A stretch of DNA of 64,000 nt, from NCBI RefSeq assembly GCF_003438995.1, contig NZ_QSUN01000009.1, forward strand, positions 57,175-121,174, given 5' to 3'. This DNA is from Bacteroides sp. OM05-12. Lineage in GTDB: Bacteria > Bacteroidota > Bacteroidia > Bacteroidales > Bacteroidaceae. Both the position numbers and the translations under genes were made by a program. Shown here piece after piece: positions 17,007 through 26,252 of this stretch. Under the pieces are notes generated by a model. That model was not told the origin of the DNA. It made no database searches and saw only the letters and a program-made list of their open reading frames with translations. Numbering within the stretch: the stretch's first letter is position 1; each line of letters starts with the position of its first letter.

Positions 17007-18050
17007 ATGACAAAAGAAAATGCTTCCGTATTGTTAATCTACACCGGTGGAACCATCGGGATGATTGAAAATGTAGAAACAGGAGCTTTGGAGAATTTTG
17101 ACTTTGAACAATTACAAAGGCACATCCCCGAACTTCAAAAGTTCTCTTTTGCCATTGATTCTTATCAATTCAATCCCCCGATAGACTCCTCGGATATGGA
17201 ACCCGAAGCATGGGCGCGACTGGTAGACATCATATATGAAGCTTACGATCAATATGACGGTTTCGTTATTTTGCATGGAACCGACACCATGTCATACACA
17301 GCATCCGCATTAAGTTTCATGCTCGAAGGCTTGGGGAAACCGGTTATCCTAACAGGTTCTCAATTACCAATCGGGGTACTTCGTACAGATGGAAAAGAAA
17401 ATCTACTGACAAGTATTGAAATTGCCGCTGATCAATATCTCGGCAGACCGTCTGTTCCGGAAGTCTGTATATTCTTTGAGAATCATTTGATGCGGGGAAA
17501 CCGTACCACCAAGATTAACGCAGAAAACTTTAATGCTTTCCGTTCATTCAATTATCCGATACTGGCGGAAGCAGGAATACATATAAAATATGAACGGCAA
17601 CTGATATACCTTCCGGAAAAAAACACGGTTCTAAAGCCCCATTTCCAATTGGATGCAAATGTAACCGTATTGAAGTTATTTCCCGGAATACAAGAGAGTG
17701 TCGTTGCTGCAACTTTAAACATTCCTAATTTAAAAGGGGTGATATTGGAAACATACGGTACGGGAAACGCTCCGCGTAAACCGTGGCTGATTCACTTATT
17801 AAAAGAGGCCGTAAGCCGGGGCATTACAATTGTCAATGTTACTCAGTGCAGTGCAGGGACAGTAGAAATGGACCGATACGAAACAGGTTTGCAGCTTCTT
17901 GAAGCAGGTGTGATATGCGGATATGACAGTACAACAGAATCTGCCATAACCAAATTAATGTTCTTGCAAGGACAAGGACTGTCCACCGAAGAAATACACA
18001 AGGCAATGAATTATTCATTAGCCGGAGAGATTAGTCAACCTAAATTTTAA
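17007..18050 (+). CDS. ansA: Type I (cytoplasmic) L-asparaginase
   Basis: This 347-residue enzyme hydrolyses asparagine to aspartate and ammonia. Both catalytic signatures are present: the N-terminal nucleophile motif IYTGGTIGM (about residues 11-19) and the second-Thr motif LHGTDTMSYTASALSFM near residue 90. There is no signal peptide, which with the length marks the cytoplasmic AnsA type. It is divergent from thrA, with which it shares an intergenic region. It has its own promoter and is followed by a strong terminator, so it is a single-gene unit. Its product aspartate is also the substrate of ThrA; that link is suggestive only. Confidence 0.93.
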   Translation: MTKENASVLLIYTGGTIGMIENVETGALENFDFEQLQRHIPELQKFSFAIDSYQFNPPIDSSDMEPEAWARLVDIIYEAYDQYDGFVILHGTDTMSYTASALSFMLEGLGKPVILTGSQLPIGVLRTDGKENLLTSIEIAADQYLGRPSVPEVCIFFENHLMRGNRTTKINAENFNAFRSFNYPILAEAGIHIKYERQLIYLPEKNTVLKPHFQLDANVTVLKLFPGIQESVVAATLNIPNLKGVILETYGTGNAPRKPWLIHLLKEAVSRGITIVNVTQCSAGTVEMDRYETGLQLLEAGVICGYDSTTESAITKLMFLQGQGLSTEEIHKAMNYSLAGEISQPKF

Positions 18051-18109
18051 CGTTATATACCAACCTTGTTTATCTTGTAATACCTAATTACTATTGAAAC
18101 ACAAACGTA

Positions 18110-18142
18110 AAAAGCGAAGCCCACCCCAAAGGCTTCGCTTTT
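18110..18142 (+). terminator. Strong intrinsic terminator after ansA
   Basis: AAAAGCGAAGCC (18110-18121) pairs perfectly with GGCTTCGCTTTT (18131-18142) around a 9-base loop, followed by ATTTT. Confidence 0.9.
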
Positions 18143-18177
18143 ATTTTAATGCCCTTACATATATTATAAAATATACG

Positions 18178-18185
18178 TATCTTTG
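18178..18185 (+). promoter_or_regulatory. -7 box of radA
   Basis: TATCTTTG lies 26 bases before the radA ATG at 18211, directly after the ansA terminator. This position also rules out the more upstream start of the open frame. Confidence 0.65.
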
Positions 18186-18210
18186 TAACCTAACTTTACA
18201 GAAGGTAGAA

Positions 18211-19578
18211 ATGGCAAAAGATAAAACAGTATATGTATGTACTAACTGTGGTCAGGATTCCCCCAAATGGGTGGGAAAATGTCCGAGTTGCGGTGCATGG
18301 AACACCTATGTAGAAGAAGTTGTACGGAAGGAAGTGACCAACAAACGACCGGTATCGGGTATTGAAACTCCTAAAGCCAAACCAACAGCATTAAATGAAA
18401 TCATAACGGGAGACGACCCACGCATCAATCTCGGTGATGAAGAACTGAACCGGGTTTTAGGTGGAGGACTCGTGCCGGGTTCATTAGTCTTAATTGGAGG
18501 TGAACCGGGAATCGGAAAGTCTACGCTCGTACTTCAAACCGTCCTACGATTGCCGGATTTACGGATATTGTACGTATCGGGCGAAGAAAGTGCACGACAG
18601 TTGAAACTGCGTGCAGACCGTATCCAACATAACTCATCCGACTGTCTGATTGTCTGCGAAACATCTTTGGAACAGATCTATGTCCACATAAAGAATACCC
18701 ATCCGGATTTAGTTATTATTGATTCCATCCAAACCATTTCTACCGAAACCATCGAATCATCTCCCGGAAGCATTGCGCAAGTTAGAGAGTGTTCCGCTTC
18801 CATTCTTAAATTCGCCAAAGAGACAAATACTCCGGTTTTAATGATCGGGCATATAAATAAGGAAGGAAGCATTGCCGGCCCGAAAGTGTTGGAACACATC
18901 GTAGACACCGTGTTACAGTTCGAGGGCGACCAGCACTATATGTATCGCATCTTGCGCAGCATCAAAAACCGCTTCGGAAGTACTGCCGAACTGGGAATAT
19001 ACGAAATGAGACAAGATGGATTGCGACAAGTGAGTAATCCGTCCGAACTGTTGTTATCTCAGGACCATGTAGGAATGAGCGGCGTATCCATTGCTTCAGC
19101 CATTGAAGGCATACGTCCGTTCCTGATTGAGACACAGGCCCTCGTCAGTACTGCTGCTTACGGTACACCTCAACGTTCCGCTACCGGATTCGATATAAGA
19201 AGAATGAATATGTTACTCGCCGTACTGGAGAAGCGGGTCGGGTTCAAACTTGCACAAAAAGATGTATTCCTGAACATTGCCGGAGGCTTGAGAGTGAATG
19301 ACCCAGCAATCGACCTGAGTGTAATCAGTGCAATTCTTTCTTCAAACATGGATACGGAAATAGACAGGCAAGTATGCCTTGCGGGAGAAGTAGGTCTATC
19401 CGGAGAAATTCGTCCGGTTAATCGTATAGAACAGCGAATAAGCGAAGCCGAGAAATTAGGATTCAACCAGATTATCCTACCAAAGCATAATTTGCAAGGA
19501 TTGAATACAAAGAAAATAAAAATAGAATTAGTTCCAGTAAGGAAAGTAGAAGAAGCATTCCGATGTTTATTCGGATAA
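18211..19578 (+). CDS. radA: DNA repair protein RadA
   Basis: This 455-residue RecA-like ATPase (Sms) promotes branch migration in recombination. It has an N-terminal C4 zinc finger (Cys10, Cys13, Cys24, Cys27), the Walker A GGEPGIGKST near residue 100 and the RadA-specific KNRFG motif near residue 252. A C-terminal Lon-protease-like domain contains LAGEVGLSGEIRPV. The open frame extends 39 codons upstream, but that extension crosses the -7 box and terminator, so the ATG at 18211 with MAKDKTVYVCTNCG is used. The next gene begins 12 bases after the stop and is probably co-transcribed. Confidence 0.96.
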   Translation: MAKDKTVYVCTNCGQDSPKWVGKCPSCGAWNTYVEEVVRKEVTNKRPVSGIETPKAKPTALNEIITGDDPRINLGDEELNRVLGGGLVPGSLVLIGGEPGIGKSTLVLQTVLRLPDLRILYVSGEESARQLKLRADRIQHNSSDCLIVCETSLEQIYVHIKNTHPDLVIIDSIQTISTETIESSPGSIAQVRECSASILKFAKETNTPVLMIGHINKEGSIAGPKVLEHIVDTVLQFEGDQHYMYRILRSIKNRFGSTAELGIYEMRQDGLRQVSNPSELLLSQDHVGMSGVSIASAIEGIRPFLIETQALVSTAAYGTPQRSATGFDIRRMNMLLAVLEKRVGFKLAQKDVFLNIAGGLRVNDPAIDLSVISAILSSNMDTEIDRQVCLAGEVGLSGEIRPVNRIEQRISEAEKLGFNQIILPKHNLQGLNTKKIKIELVPVRKVEEAFRCLFG

Positions 19579-19590
19579 AAAAGAGATTTT

Positions 19591-21147
19591 ATGATTCAAG
19601 AATATCAACTGAGGGTATTGCCTGAACTGGCTGCGAATGAGCAACAACTCAAAGCCTACGTCGCACGTGAGAAAGGCGTTAACATCAAAAGCATTAATGC
19701 CATACGCATACTGAAACGCAGCATAGACGCCCGGCAACGTACCATCTTTGTGAATCTGAAAATACGCACTTATATCAACGAAGTTCCCCAAGATGACGAA
19801 TATACCCGCACTATTTACAATAAGGTAGACGGCAAGAAACAAGCGATTGTAGTAGGTGCCGGACCGGGAGGACTGTTTGCCGCACTGAAATTGATTGAGC
19901 TTGGCATCAAGCCCATCGTGGTAGAAAGAGGCAAGAACGTTCGTGAACGAAAAAAAGACATTGCTTTGATTTCACGCGAGCATATTGTCAACTCCGAATC
20001 CAATTACAGTTTTGGCGAAGGTGGCGCCGGAGCTTATTCCGACGGTAAGCTTTATACCCGGAGCAAGAAACGAGGAAATACCGAAAAGATTCTGAATGTC
20101 TTTTGTCAGCACGGTGCAAGCACCTCCATTCTTATAGATGCACATCCGCATATCGGTACGGACAAGTTGCCGCGTGTTATCGAAAATATGCGTAATACAA
20201 TTCTTGAGTGTGGAGGAGAAGTTTATTTTGAGACACGAATGGATGCCCTTATCATTAAGGACAATGAAATAAAAGGCATTGAAACCAATACAGGGCAGAC
20301 ATTCTTAGGACCAGTTATTCTCGCTACCGGACACTCGGCACGGGATGTTTACCGTTGGCTAAAGACCAATAATGTTGCCATCGAAGCAAAAGGCATCGCC
20401 GTAGGAGTCCGCTTAGAGCATCCTCAACAGTTAATAGATCGGATACAATATCATAACCGGGATGGCAGAGGCTCTTTCTTGCCGGCTGCCGAATATAGTT
20501 TCGTAACTCAAGTGGACGGACGTGGAGTTTACAGTTTCTGTATGTGTCCGGGAGGGTTTGTCGTTCCGGCGGCAAGCGGACCGGAACAGGTCGTCGTAAA
20601 CGGGATGTCACCATCCAACCGAGGTTCGCGCTGGTCTAATTCCGGCATGGTAGTAGAAATCCACCCGGAAGATTTTCCCGAATATGCTCAATTCGGCGAA
20701 CTCTCTTTACTGCATTTCCAGGAAGATTTGGAACGGCAATGCTGGCTGCAAGGAGGAATGAAGCAGACTGCTCCTGCACAACGCATGGTCGACTTTACCC
20801 GTAAGAAACTTGGAAACGATCTTCCCGAAAGTTCTTACAGTCCGGGACTGATTGCCTCTCCGCTTCATTTTTGGTTGCCTTCTTTTATCAGTGACCGGTT
20901 AAGCAAAGGTTTTCAACAATTCGGTAAGATGTCTCACGGATTCCTTACTAACGAGGCTGTATTAATAGGAGTGGAAACGCGCACCTCTTCCCCGGTAAGA
21001 ATCATACGTGACAGTGAAACACTGCAACATATCACCGTTCGTGGATTATTCCCCTGCGGAGAAGGAGCCGGATACGCCGGAGGCATTGTTTCTGCCGGAA
21101 TAGACGGTGAACGTTGTGCCGAGAGTCTCGCAGAATATTTAAAATAA
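19591..21147 (+). CDS. FAD-dependent oxidoreductase (COG2509-type)
   Basis: This 518-residue protein has an N-terminal segment of about 80 residues with an alternating beta pattern. A Rossmann FAD-binding motif follows, VVGAGPGGLFAALKLIELG, then VERG near residue 110. A GEGGAGAYSDGKLYTR segment and a C-terminal FAD-contact motif (PCGEGAGYAGGIVSAGIDG) complete the fold. This combination is the family of predicted FAD-utilizing dehydrogenases found beside radA in many Bacteroidetes. The substrate is unknown. It starts 12 bases after radA and ends 7 bases before the LuxR-type gene, so the three form one transcription unit. Confidence 0.85.
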   Translation: MIQEYQLRVLPELAANEQQLKAYVAREKGVNIKSINAIRILKRSIDARQRTIFVNLKIRTYINEVPQDDEYTRTIYNKVDGKKQAIVVGAGPGGLFAALKLIELGIKPIVVERGKNVRERKKDIALISREHIVNSESNYSFGEGGAGAYSDGKLYTRSKKRGNTEKILNVFCQHGASTSILIDAHPHIGTDKLPRVIENMRNTILECGGEVYFETRMDALIIKDNEIKGIETNTGQTFLGPVILATGHSARDVYRWLKTNNVAIEAKGIAVGVRLEHPQQLIDRIQYHNRDGRGSFLPAAEYSFVTQVDGRGVYSFCMCPGGFVVPAASGPEQVVVNGMSPSNRGSRWSNSGMVVEIHPEDFPEYAQFGELSLLHFQEDLERQCWLQGGMKQTAPAQRMVDFTRKKLGNDLPESSYSPGLIASPLHFWLPSFISDRLSKGFQQFGKMSHGFLTNEAVLIGVETRTSSPVRIIRDSETLQHITVRGLFPCGEGAGYAGGIVSAGIDGERCAESLAEYLK

Positions 21148-21154
21148 AAAAGAA

Positions 21155-21733
21155 ATGGAAAAACAAGAGATTGCAATAATAGACCCTAACATATTGTGCT
21201 GTATAGGACTGCAAAGCATACTGGAAGAGCTTATCCCGACGGCTGTCATCCGTATATTCCGTTCGTTCGAGGAGTTAATAGACGACACTCCGGATATGTA
21301 CGCCCATTATTTCGTTGCGGCACAAATATACTTTGAGCATACTGCTTTCTTCTTGCCTAAAATGCCCAAAGCCATAATCCTGTCAGGAGGAGATAATCAG
21401 CCTCAGCTATCGGGAATGCCGATGTTGAATATTTACCAAACGGAAGAAGCGCTGGTAAAGGACATCTTAAAGATGCACCAATACGGACATAGTAACCGAC
21501 ACGCTCCTATGCACCCGACACAAGGACACGACCTATCCGCCCGTGAAATAGAAGTGCTGATACTTATCACTAAAGGGCTTATCAACAAAGAGATTGCCGA
21601 TAAATTGAACATCAGTCTGACCACCGTCATCTCCCATCGCAAGAATATCACGGAGAAACTTGGAATCAAATCCGTATCGGCACTGACTATCTATGCGGTA
21701 ATGAACGGGTATATATCACCGGACAGTATATAA
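21155..21733 (+). CDS. LuxR-type transcription regulator with degenerate receiver
   Basis: This 192-residue protein has a C-terminal LuxR helix-turn-helix (LSAREIEVLILITKGLINKE, about residues 125-144, then IADKLNISLTTVISHRKNI). The N-terminal 110 residues are the size of a response-regulator receiver and begin IAIIDPN. Where the phospho-accepting Asp is expected I see only HYFVAAQIYFEH, so the receiver probably is not phosphorylated. It is followed 80 bases later by a TonB-dependent receptor gene, which it may control. The target and signal are unknown. Confidence 0.8.
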   Translation: MEKQEIAIIDPNILCCIGLQSILEELIPTAVIRIFRSFEELIDDTPDMYAHYFVAAQIYFEHTAFFLPKMPKAIILSGGDNQPQLSGMPMLNIYQTEEALVKDILKMHQYGHSNRHAPMHPTQGHDLSAREIEVLILITKGLINKEIADKLNISLTTVISHRKNITEKLGIKSVSALTIYAVMNGYISPDSI

Positions 21734-21813
21734 TATCCTCATAAATTAGGATTGTAAGAACAGATAAATAGCGTTTACTTTGCAACCGAAATTAAATAAG
21801 AAACGCTTTTATT

Positions 21814-24210
21814 ATGATGAAGAAGACTTATACATTCTTGGCTGCAATCCTATTTGCCATCCCTTTTAATGCAACGAATATCATTCCTAAGGATACTACA
21901 AAGGTTATCGATATCGAAGAGGTCGTTGTTATCGCATCGCCCAAAGAGAATACCAAGTTACGTCAGCTTCCGGTTGCCGCATCATTGATTTCACAAAAAG
22001 AGATGCAGGAATATCAGATTAATTCCCTGAAAGGAGTCAGCAACCTCGTACCCAATTTCTTCATTCCCGATTACGGTTCACGACTCACATCCGCTGTCTA
22101 TATCCGTGGCATCGGAGCCAGAATCAATACTCCGTCGGTAGGTCTGTACGTAGACAATATACCTTATATAGATAAATCGGCTTTCGATTTCAACTTCTTT
22201 GATATCGAACGAATTGACGTGCTTCGCGGTCCGCAGGGAACTCTTTACGGGAGAAATACCATGGGCGGACTGGTAAAAGTACATACCCGCTCACCTTTCA
22301 GTTATCAGGGTACAGACATTAAATTAAGTGCCGCTACTTATAATAATTATAGTGCTTCACTCACCCATTACCATCGAATCAGCAATCAGTTAGCTTTCTC
22401 GGCAGGAGGCTTCTATGAGTACAAAGGAGGTTTTTTTAAGAACTATGCGCCAAGTGTCAATAAAAAAGCAGACGAACTAAGTGCAGGAGGCGGACGAATC
22501 CGTGCTATCTGGCTGCCCAATGAGAATCTGAAATTGGATTTCACCGTCAACTACGAATATGGCGATCAAGGCGGTTATGCTTACGGTCAGTATGACAAGG
22601 CCACACAACAGATTGCTCCCATTGCCTATAATGATGAAAGCACTTACCGCCGTGGATTACTGAATGCCGGGGTCAACATTGAATACCAAGCGAACAGTTT
22701 TATACTAAGTGCAGTGACCGGATACCAGAACCTAAACGACCGTATGTTTTTGGATCAGGACTTTACAGAAGCGGATATTTTCAATCTTACCCAAAAGCAG
22801 AAGCTCAATACTATTTCCGAAGAAATCATACTTAAATCCAAGCCCGGCAAGAACTGGCAATGGACTACCGGAGCTTTCGGATTCTATCAATGGCTGAATA
22901 CCGACGGCCCTGTCACCTTTAAAGAAGAAGGAGTAAAAAATCAGATTGAATATAATATTAATAAGATTTTTCAAAATATAAAATCACCTATCATGAGTAT
23001 GCAAATCAATAATCCTGAACTATATATTCCGGGAAACTTTGATACTCCTGTTTTAAGTGGGGCTATCTATCATCAATCAACCTATAATAATCTGTTTATT
23101 GAGGGACTTTCCGTAACAGCAGGATTACGTCTTGATTATGAAAAAACAAGTATGAAATATAGTTCATACAATGAACCAATGGACTTTGATTTCAGTCTAT
23201 CTTTTGCACCCGGACGACCAGGTATGGAGTATAAGAATCTCCTTGCTAAGTCCAGACTATCAGGAGAAGAGAAAAATGATTATTTACAACTGCTTCCTAA
23301 GTTTGCATTGCAATATGATTTCAATAAGCAAAACAATATATACGCCTCTGTATCCAAAGGCTATCGTTCAGGAGGATATAATATTCAGATGTTTTCCGAT
23401 TTAATACAAGGAGAGTTAAAAAATGCAATGATTGATGCTCTGAAAGAAAAAATGATTGATGCTGAAATGCCTGAAGAACGAGTAGACAATATATTAACCC
23501 AAAATATTACCGGTTACGGCGAAAGTGCAGATATCAAAGAGAGCACAATCTATAAACCGGAATATAGTTGGAACTACGAAATCGGAGCACACCTCACCTT
23601 GTTTAACAACAAGCTCCAAGCCGATCTTGCCGCTTTCTATATGGACACGCACGACCAGCAAATAGCCCAGTTCTCCGAAAATGGTTTCGGGCGGATGACG
23701 GTTAATGCAGGAAAAAGCAGAAGCATAGGTGCAGAAGCAGCACTGCGTACTCAAATAACAGATGCTTTCTCGGTACACGGAGCTTACGGACTTACACACG
23801 CCACTTTCCGCGACTATCAATCACGAGAGAAAAATGCAGACGGAGAATTGGTCACAGTAAGTTACAACGGTAATTTCGTACCCTTCGTTCCCCGCCATAC
23901 CCTGACGGTAGGCGGAGAATATACTTTCCGGTTCAAAAAGACTGCTGCTTTTGACTATCTGTCACTGAATCTTTATTATAGCGGTGCCGGAAAAATCTAC
24001 TGGACAGAGCAAAACGATATCGAACAAAAGTTCTACGGAACACTCAATGCCCGCGTATCCACTATGCTGAAAGGCATACAGATAGATGTATGGGCAAGTA
24101 ATTTCCTGGACAAGCAATATACTGCTTTCTATTTTGAATCGATGGGCAGGTCGTTCATGCAGAAAGGCCGTCCCCGACAATTCGGTATCGACTTGAGATA
24201 TAAATTCTAA
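21814..24210 (+). CDS. TonB-dependent outer membrane receptor (siderophore type)
   Basis: This 798-residue protein has a signal peptide (KKTYTFLAAILFAIPFNA), a likely TonB box (IDIEEVVVIAS, about 33-43), a plug domain with VYIRGIGAR, DVLRGPQGTLYGRNTMGG, and a 22-strand-type barrel. It ends in the aromatic-rich outer-membrane signature RQFGIDLRYKF. It lacks the SusC-specific N-terminal extension, is shorter than SusC proteins and has no susD partner, so a metal-chelate or vitamin ligand is more likely than a glycan. The ligand is not identifiable from sequence. Repeat copy B begins 10 bases after its stop. Confidence 0.88.
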   Translation: MMKKTYTFLAAILFAIPFNATNIIPKDTTKVIDIEEVVVIASPKENTKLRQLPVAASLISQKEMQEYQINSLKGVSNLVPNFFIPDYGSRLTSAVYIRGIGARINTPSVGLYVDNIPYIDKSAFDFNFFDIERIDVLRGPQGTLYGRNTMGGLVKVHTRSPFSYQGTDIKLSAATYNNYSASLTHYHRISNQLAFSAGGFYEYKGGFFKNYAPSVNKKADELSAGGGRIRAIWLPNENLKLDFTVNYEYGDQGGYAYGQYDKATQQIAPIAYNDESTYRRGLLNAGVNIEYQANSFILSAVTGYQNLNDRMFLDQDFTEADIFNLTQKQKLNTISEEIILKSKPGKNWQWTTGAFGFYQWLNTDGPVTFKEEGVKNQIEYNINKIFQNIKSPIMSMQINNPELYIPGNFDTPVLSGAIYHQSTYNNLFIEGLSVTAGLRLDYEKTSMKYSSYNEPMDFDFSLSFAPGRPGMEYKNLLAKSRLSGEEKNDYLQLLPKFALQYDFNKQNNIYASVSKGYRSGGYNIQMFSDLIQGELKNAMIDALKEKMIDAEMPEERVDNILTQNITGYGESADIKESTIYKPEYSWNYEIGAHLTLFNNKLQADLAAFYMDTHDQQIAQFSENGFGRMTVNAGKSRSIGAEAALRTQITDAFSVHGAYGLTHATFRDYQSREKNADGELVTVSYNGNFVPFVPRHTLTVGGEYTFRFKKTAAFDYLSLNLYYSGAGKIYWTEQNDIEQKFYGTLNARVSTMLKGIQIDVWASNFLDKQYTAFYFESMGRSFMQKGRPRQFGIDLRYKF

Positions 24211-24220
24211 CTGATTAGAG

Positions 24221-24576
24221 CATACGGTCGATTGTTTATAAACGATAGGAGTTTGTGAACAAAGGACCGTATCTTTGTTTTCAATCGACCGTATGCTCAT
24301 ATTCAAACGTCCCGATGTTTTTTTCAATCAACCCGATGTTTTTTAAAAACATCGAGGTGTTTACAGGTAAAAAGCAGTATAAAATACGAATTACTCTCAA
24401 ATATCCTTCAATCCTTCAGTTTATTGATTTTATATTGATTATCAGCTTTTTACCCAGAACCTTTCTCAGGAAAAAGATTCAGCCGATAAACTGTGGCTGA
24501 AATCTCGCTGAATGATTCCATCATTCAGGATAACTCATTATATGTCAATGAGAAATAAGTCCACTGAAGGATGAAA
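24221..24576. repeat. Dispersed structured intergenic repeat, copy B (inverted relative to A and C)
   Basis: Read on the minus strand, this stretch is collinear with copies A and C. CATACGGTCGATTG (24221-24234) and CAATCGACCGTATG (24282-24295) form the perfect 14-bp inverted repeat, again 47 bases apart. The AACATCGGGTTGATT words and the CTGAAGGATGAAA end word at 24564-24576 are also present. The palindrome end lies 10 bases after the receptor stop codon, so with respect to the adjacent gene the orientation is the same as in the other copies. Confidence 0.85.
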
Positions 24577-25070
24577 CTTATAGAAGAAAACTGCTCTGAA
24601 GATCTACTTTCACACCTATCCCTCACTTCGGATTCATACCTTTGGGTCGAACAAACGATATAGACCGGAGAAAACATACCGGAATCCGATTCCGACAGAA
24701 ATAAAATGGAAAACTCTCATAAAACGAGGCAAAAGAGATAAAATGATAAAAAAATGTATAACTTTGGAGATATTGTCATTAATAGATGCTACTGCTTACT
24801 CAAGAATTATGCAATATGAAATTGGGGTATTTTGTAAGCTGGAAGAAAAGGAATGATTTATAAAGCTATCAGATAATGAAAAAGAAGGTCTCATTACTAT
24901 TCGTATTTATTATATTTACGCTTTCTCAATTCGACTCTTTTGCTTTTCGATAGCAAAAGAGAATAGATAAAGTCCTGCAAAATATAGAGTCTATTATAAA
25001 AACAAGTAATTAACTGTCCAACTGTTGGGATGCAGTTCAACCTTTATCGAACGCTATAAATAACAAGGAT
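24577..25070. other. AT-rich gap with a promoter box and a signal-peptide-only stub
   Basis: No complete gene is seen here. TAACTTTG at 24759-24766 matches the -7 consensus on the plus strand. A 25-codon frame at 24876-24953 follows and encodes only a signal-peptide-like sequence. The rest shows no recognisable coding or RNA gene, and base composition is AT-rich like the small genes that follow. Confidence 0.5.
24876..24953 (+). pseudogene. Signal-peptide stub, probable gene remnant
   Basis: The frame MKKKVSLLFVFIIFTLSQFD continues for five residues and then stops at TAG. It looks like the N-terminal signal peptide of a lost secreted protein. A genuine short peptide is possible but nothing supports it. 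Confidence 0.4.
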
Positions 25071-25502
25071 ATGAAATATTTAATAATAATAATTATGTTA
25101 CTTTCTAATATTGATTTATTAGGACAAGTACGAAGTTTTAATAATATTCCAAAAGAAGTTTTGGAACAGTTGGATAAAATGGGGAGTGATAGTTCTCCAT
25201 TTTTAAACACCTATGAAAGTGAATACTTCAATATAATTTTTAAAGACAGCTTAAATGATTTTGATTTCACAAATAAAAAGATTGGATTTATTAAAGCTAG
25301 TATCAAACAAAATAAAAAAATATATTTTCAAGAAGAGAAAGAAAGATTTCAGAATAACTCTACAATCATCAGTAGTTATTTATATATTTTTGATATCAAC
25401 CCCAAAAAGGAATCAGGAGGGTATGATGCAGCAATCATCTATTGGAGTAAATTTGCAATTCCAATAGACAAAATTGTTAAAATATTAAGAGAAGACAATT
25501 AA
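25071..25502 (+). CDS. Small secreted protein, family 1 copy a (unknown function)
   Basis: I do not recognise this 143-residue protein. It has an N-terminal signal peptide (KYLIIIIMLLSNIDLLGQ) with no lipobox Cys. The mature part is clearly related to the next gene. Both share ESEYFNIIF-like, DFxFxxKKIGF, YIFD-PKK-GGYDA and IxYWSKFxIPI segments in the same order. They are tandem paralogs separated by 66 bases. Proteins of this kind, small, exported, AT-rich and duplicated in place, are often immunity or surface-defence proteins, but that is inference. No toxin gene is next to them. Confidence 0.65.
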   Translation: MKYLIIIIMLLSNIDLLGQVRSFNNIPKEVLEQLDKMGSDSSPFLNTYESEYFNIIFKDSLNDFDFTNKKIGFIKASIKQNKKIYFQEEKERFQNNSTIISSYLYIFDINPKKESGGYDAAIIYWSKFAIPIDKIVKILREDN

Positions 25503-25568
25503 GACGTGTCACTTTTTAGCATTACTCAAGCCCATATCTTTATCAAGTTCCATAAAAGCTAAAATAAT

Positions 25569-26006
25569 ATGATTAGATTATTAATAATAGTGTCCTTAGA
25601 AATATTCATGTCAAGTTGTTCAATTATTCATAAATGCAATTCAAATGACAGGATGAAACAAATATATCAGTTGAAAGTGGATAATGATTTACTTCTGAAT
25701 AGATCAGAAGGAGAATATCTCAATGTCATTTTTGAGACGATTCGAGAAGATTTCAATTTTATAGATAAAAAAATAGGGTTTTATACTGGAAGTTCCGGCA
25801 ATAAAAAAAGTAATAAAGAACAGTATCTTGACATGCATAAAAGGCATTTAGCTGATAAAAATTATCCTTGTGATGATGGTACATTATATATTTTCGATGA
25901 TGCCCCCAAAAAAGATGCGGGTGGATATGACGCTGTGATTGTATATTGGAGTAAATTTACAATTCCAATAGAAAAAGTCATTGAAAGATTGAAAAAACTG
26001 AATTGA
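25569..26006 (+). CDS. Small predicted lipoprotein, family 1 copy b (unknown function)
   Basis: This 145-residue paralog of the preceding gene has the N-terminus RLLIIVSLEIFMSSCS. Cys17 in MSSC makes a plausible lipobox, whereas copy a lacks one, so the two copies may be placed differently in the envelope. The mature part ends with GGYDAVIVYWSKFTIPIEKV, the best conserved block. The central region differs and has a two-Cys loop (a Cys at NYPCDDG and one near residue 23). I know of no characterised relative. Confidence 0.65.
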   Translation: MIRLLIIVSLEIFMSSCSIIHKCNSNDRMKQIYQLKVDNDLLLNRSEGEYLNVIFETIREDFNFIDKKIGFYTGSSGNKKSNKEQYLDMHKRHLADKNYPCDDGTLYIFDDAPKKDAGGYDAVIVYWSKFTIPIEKVIERLKKLN

Positions 26007-26080
26007 ATCATAATATATAGAGATTACTACTTATAATTATATTTTCGTTTCATCTAACCATATATTAAAAAAAGAGAACT

Positions 26081-26173
26081 ATGAAACAAACATTAATAAC
26101 CTTACTCTTACTATTCAGCTTCACCGCTTATTCACAAGAATGTATCCACATAAGCTATGCCAGTCATAAGTAA
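26081..26173 (+). pseudogene. Second signal-peptide stub, probable gene remnant
   Basis: A 30-codon frame begins MKQTLITLLLLFSFTAYSQE, a complete signal peptide with a likely cleavage after AYS. It ends in TAA ten residues later. It is preceded by an A-rich start region (AAAAAAAGAGAACT), as a real gene would be. The downstream 80 bases show no continuing frame. It is most simply the 5' remnant of a secreted-protein gene lost by deletion. Confidence 0.45.
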
Positions 26174-26252
26174 TAGAATCAACCGTAGACTGATATACGT
26201 AGGTACACGCAAATCATAAATGATATTGGTTTAATAAAATGAAATTCTAAAT

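Noticed and set aside
18094..18210. Upstream ATG start for radA
   Set aside because: This extension would include the ansA terminator and the radA -7 box, so it cannot be part of the main product.
21814..24210. SusC-type glycan receptor
   Set aside because: The protein is shorter than SusC proteins, lacks the SusC N-terminal extension, and no susD gene follows; a siderophore-type receptor fits better.
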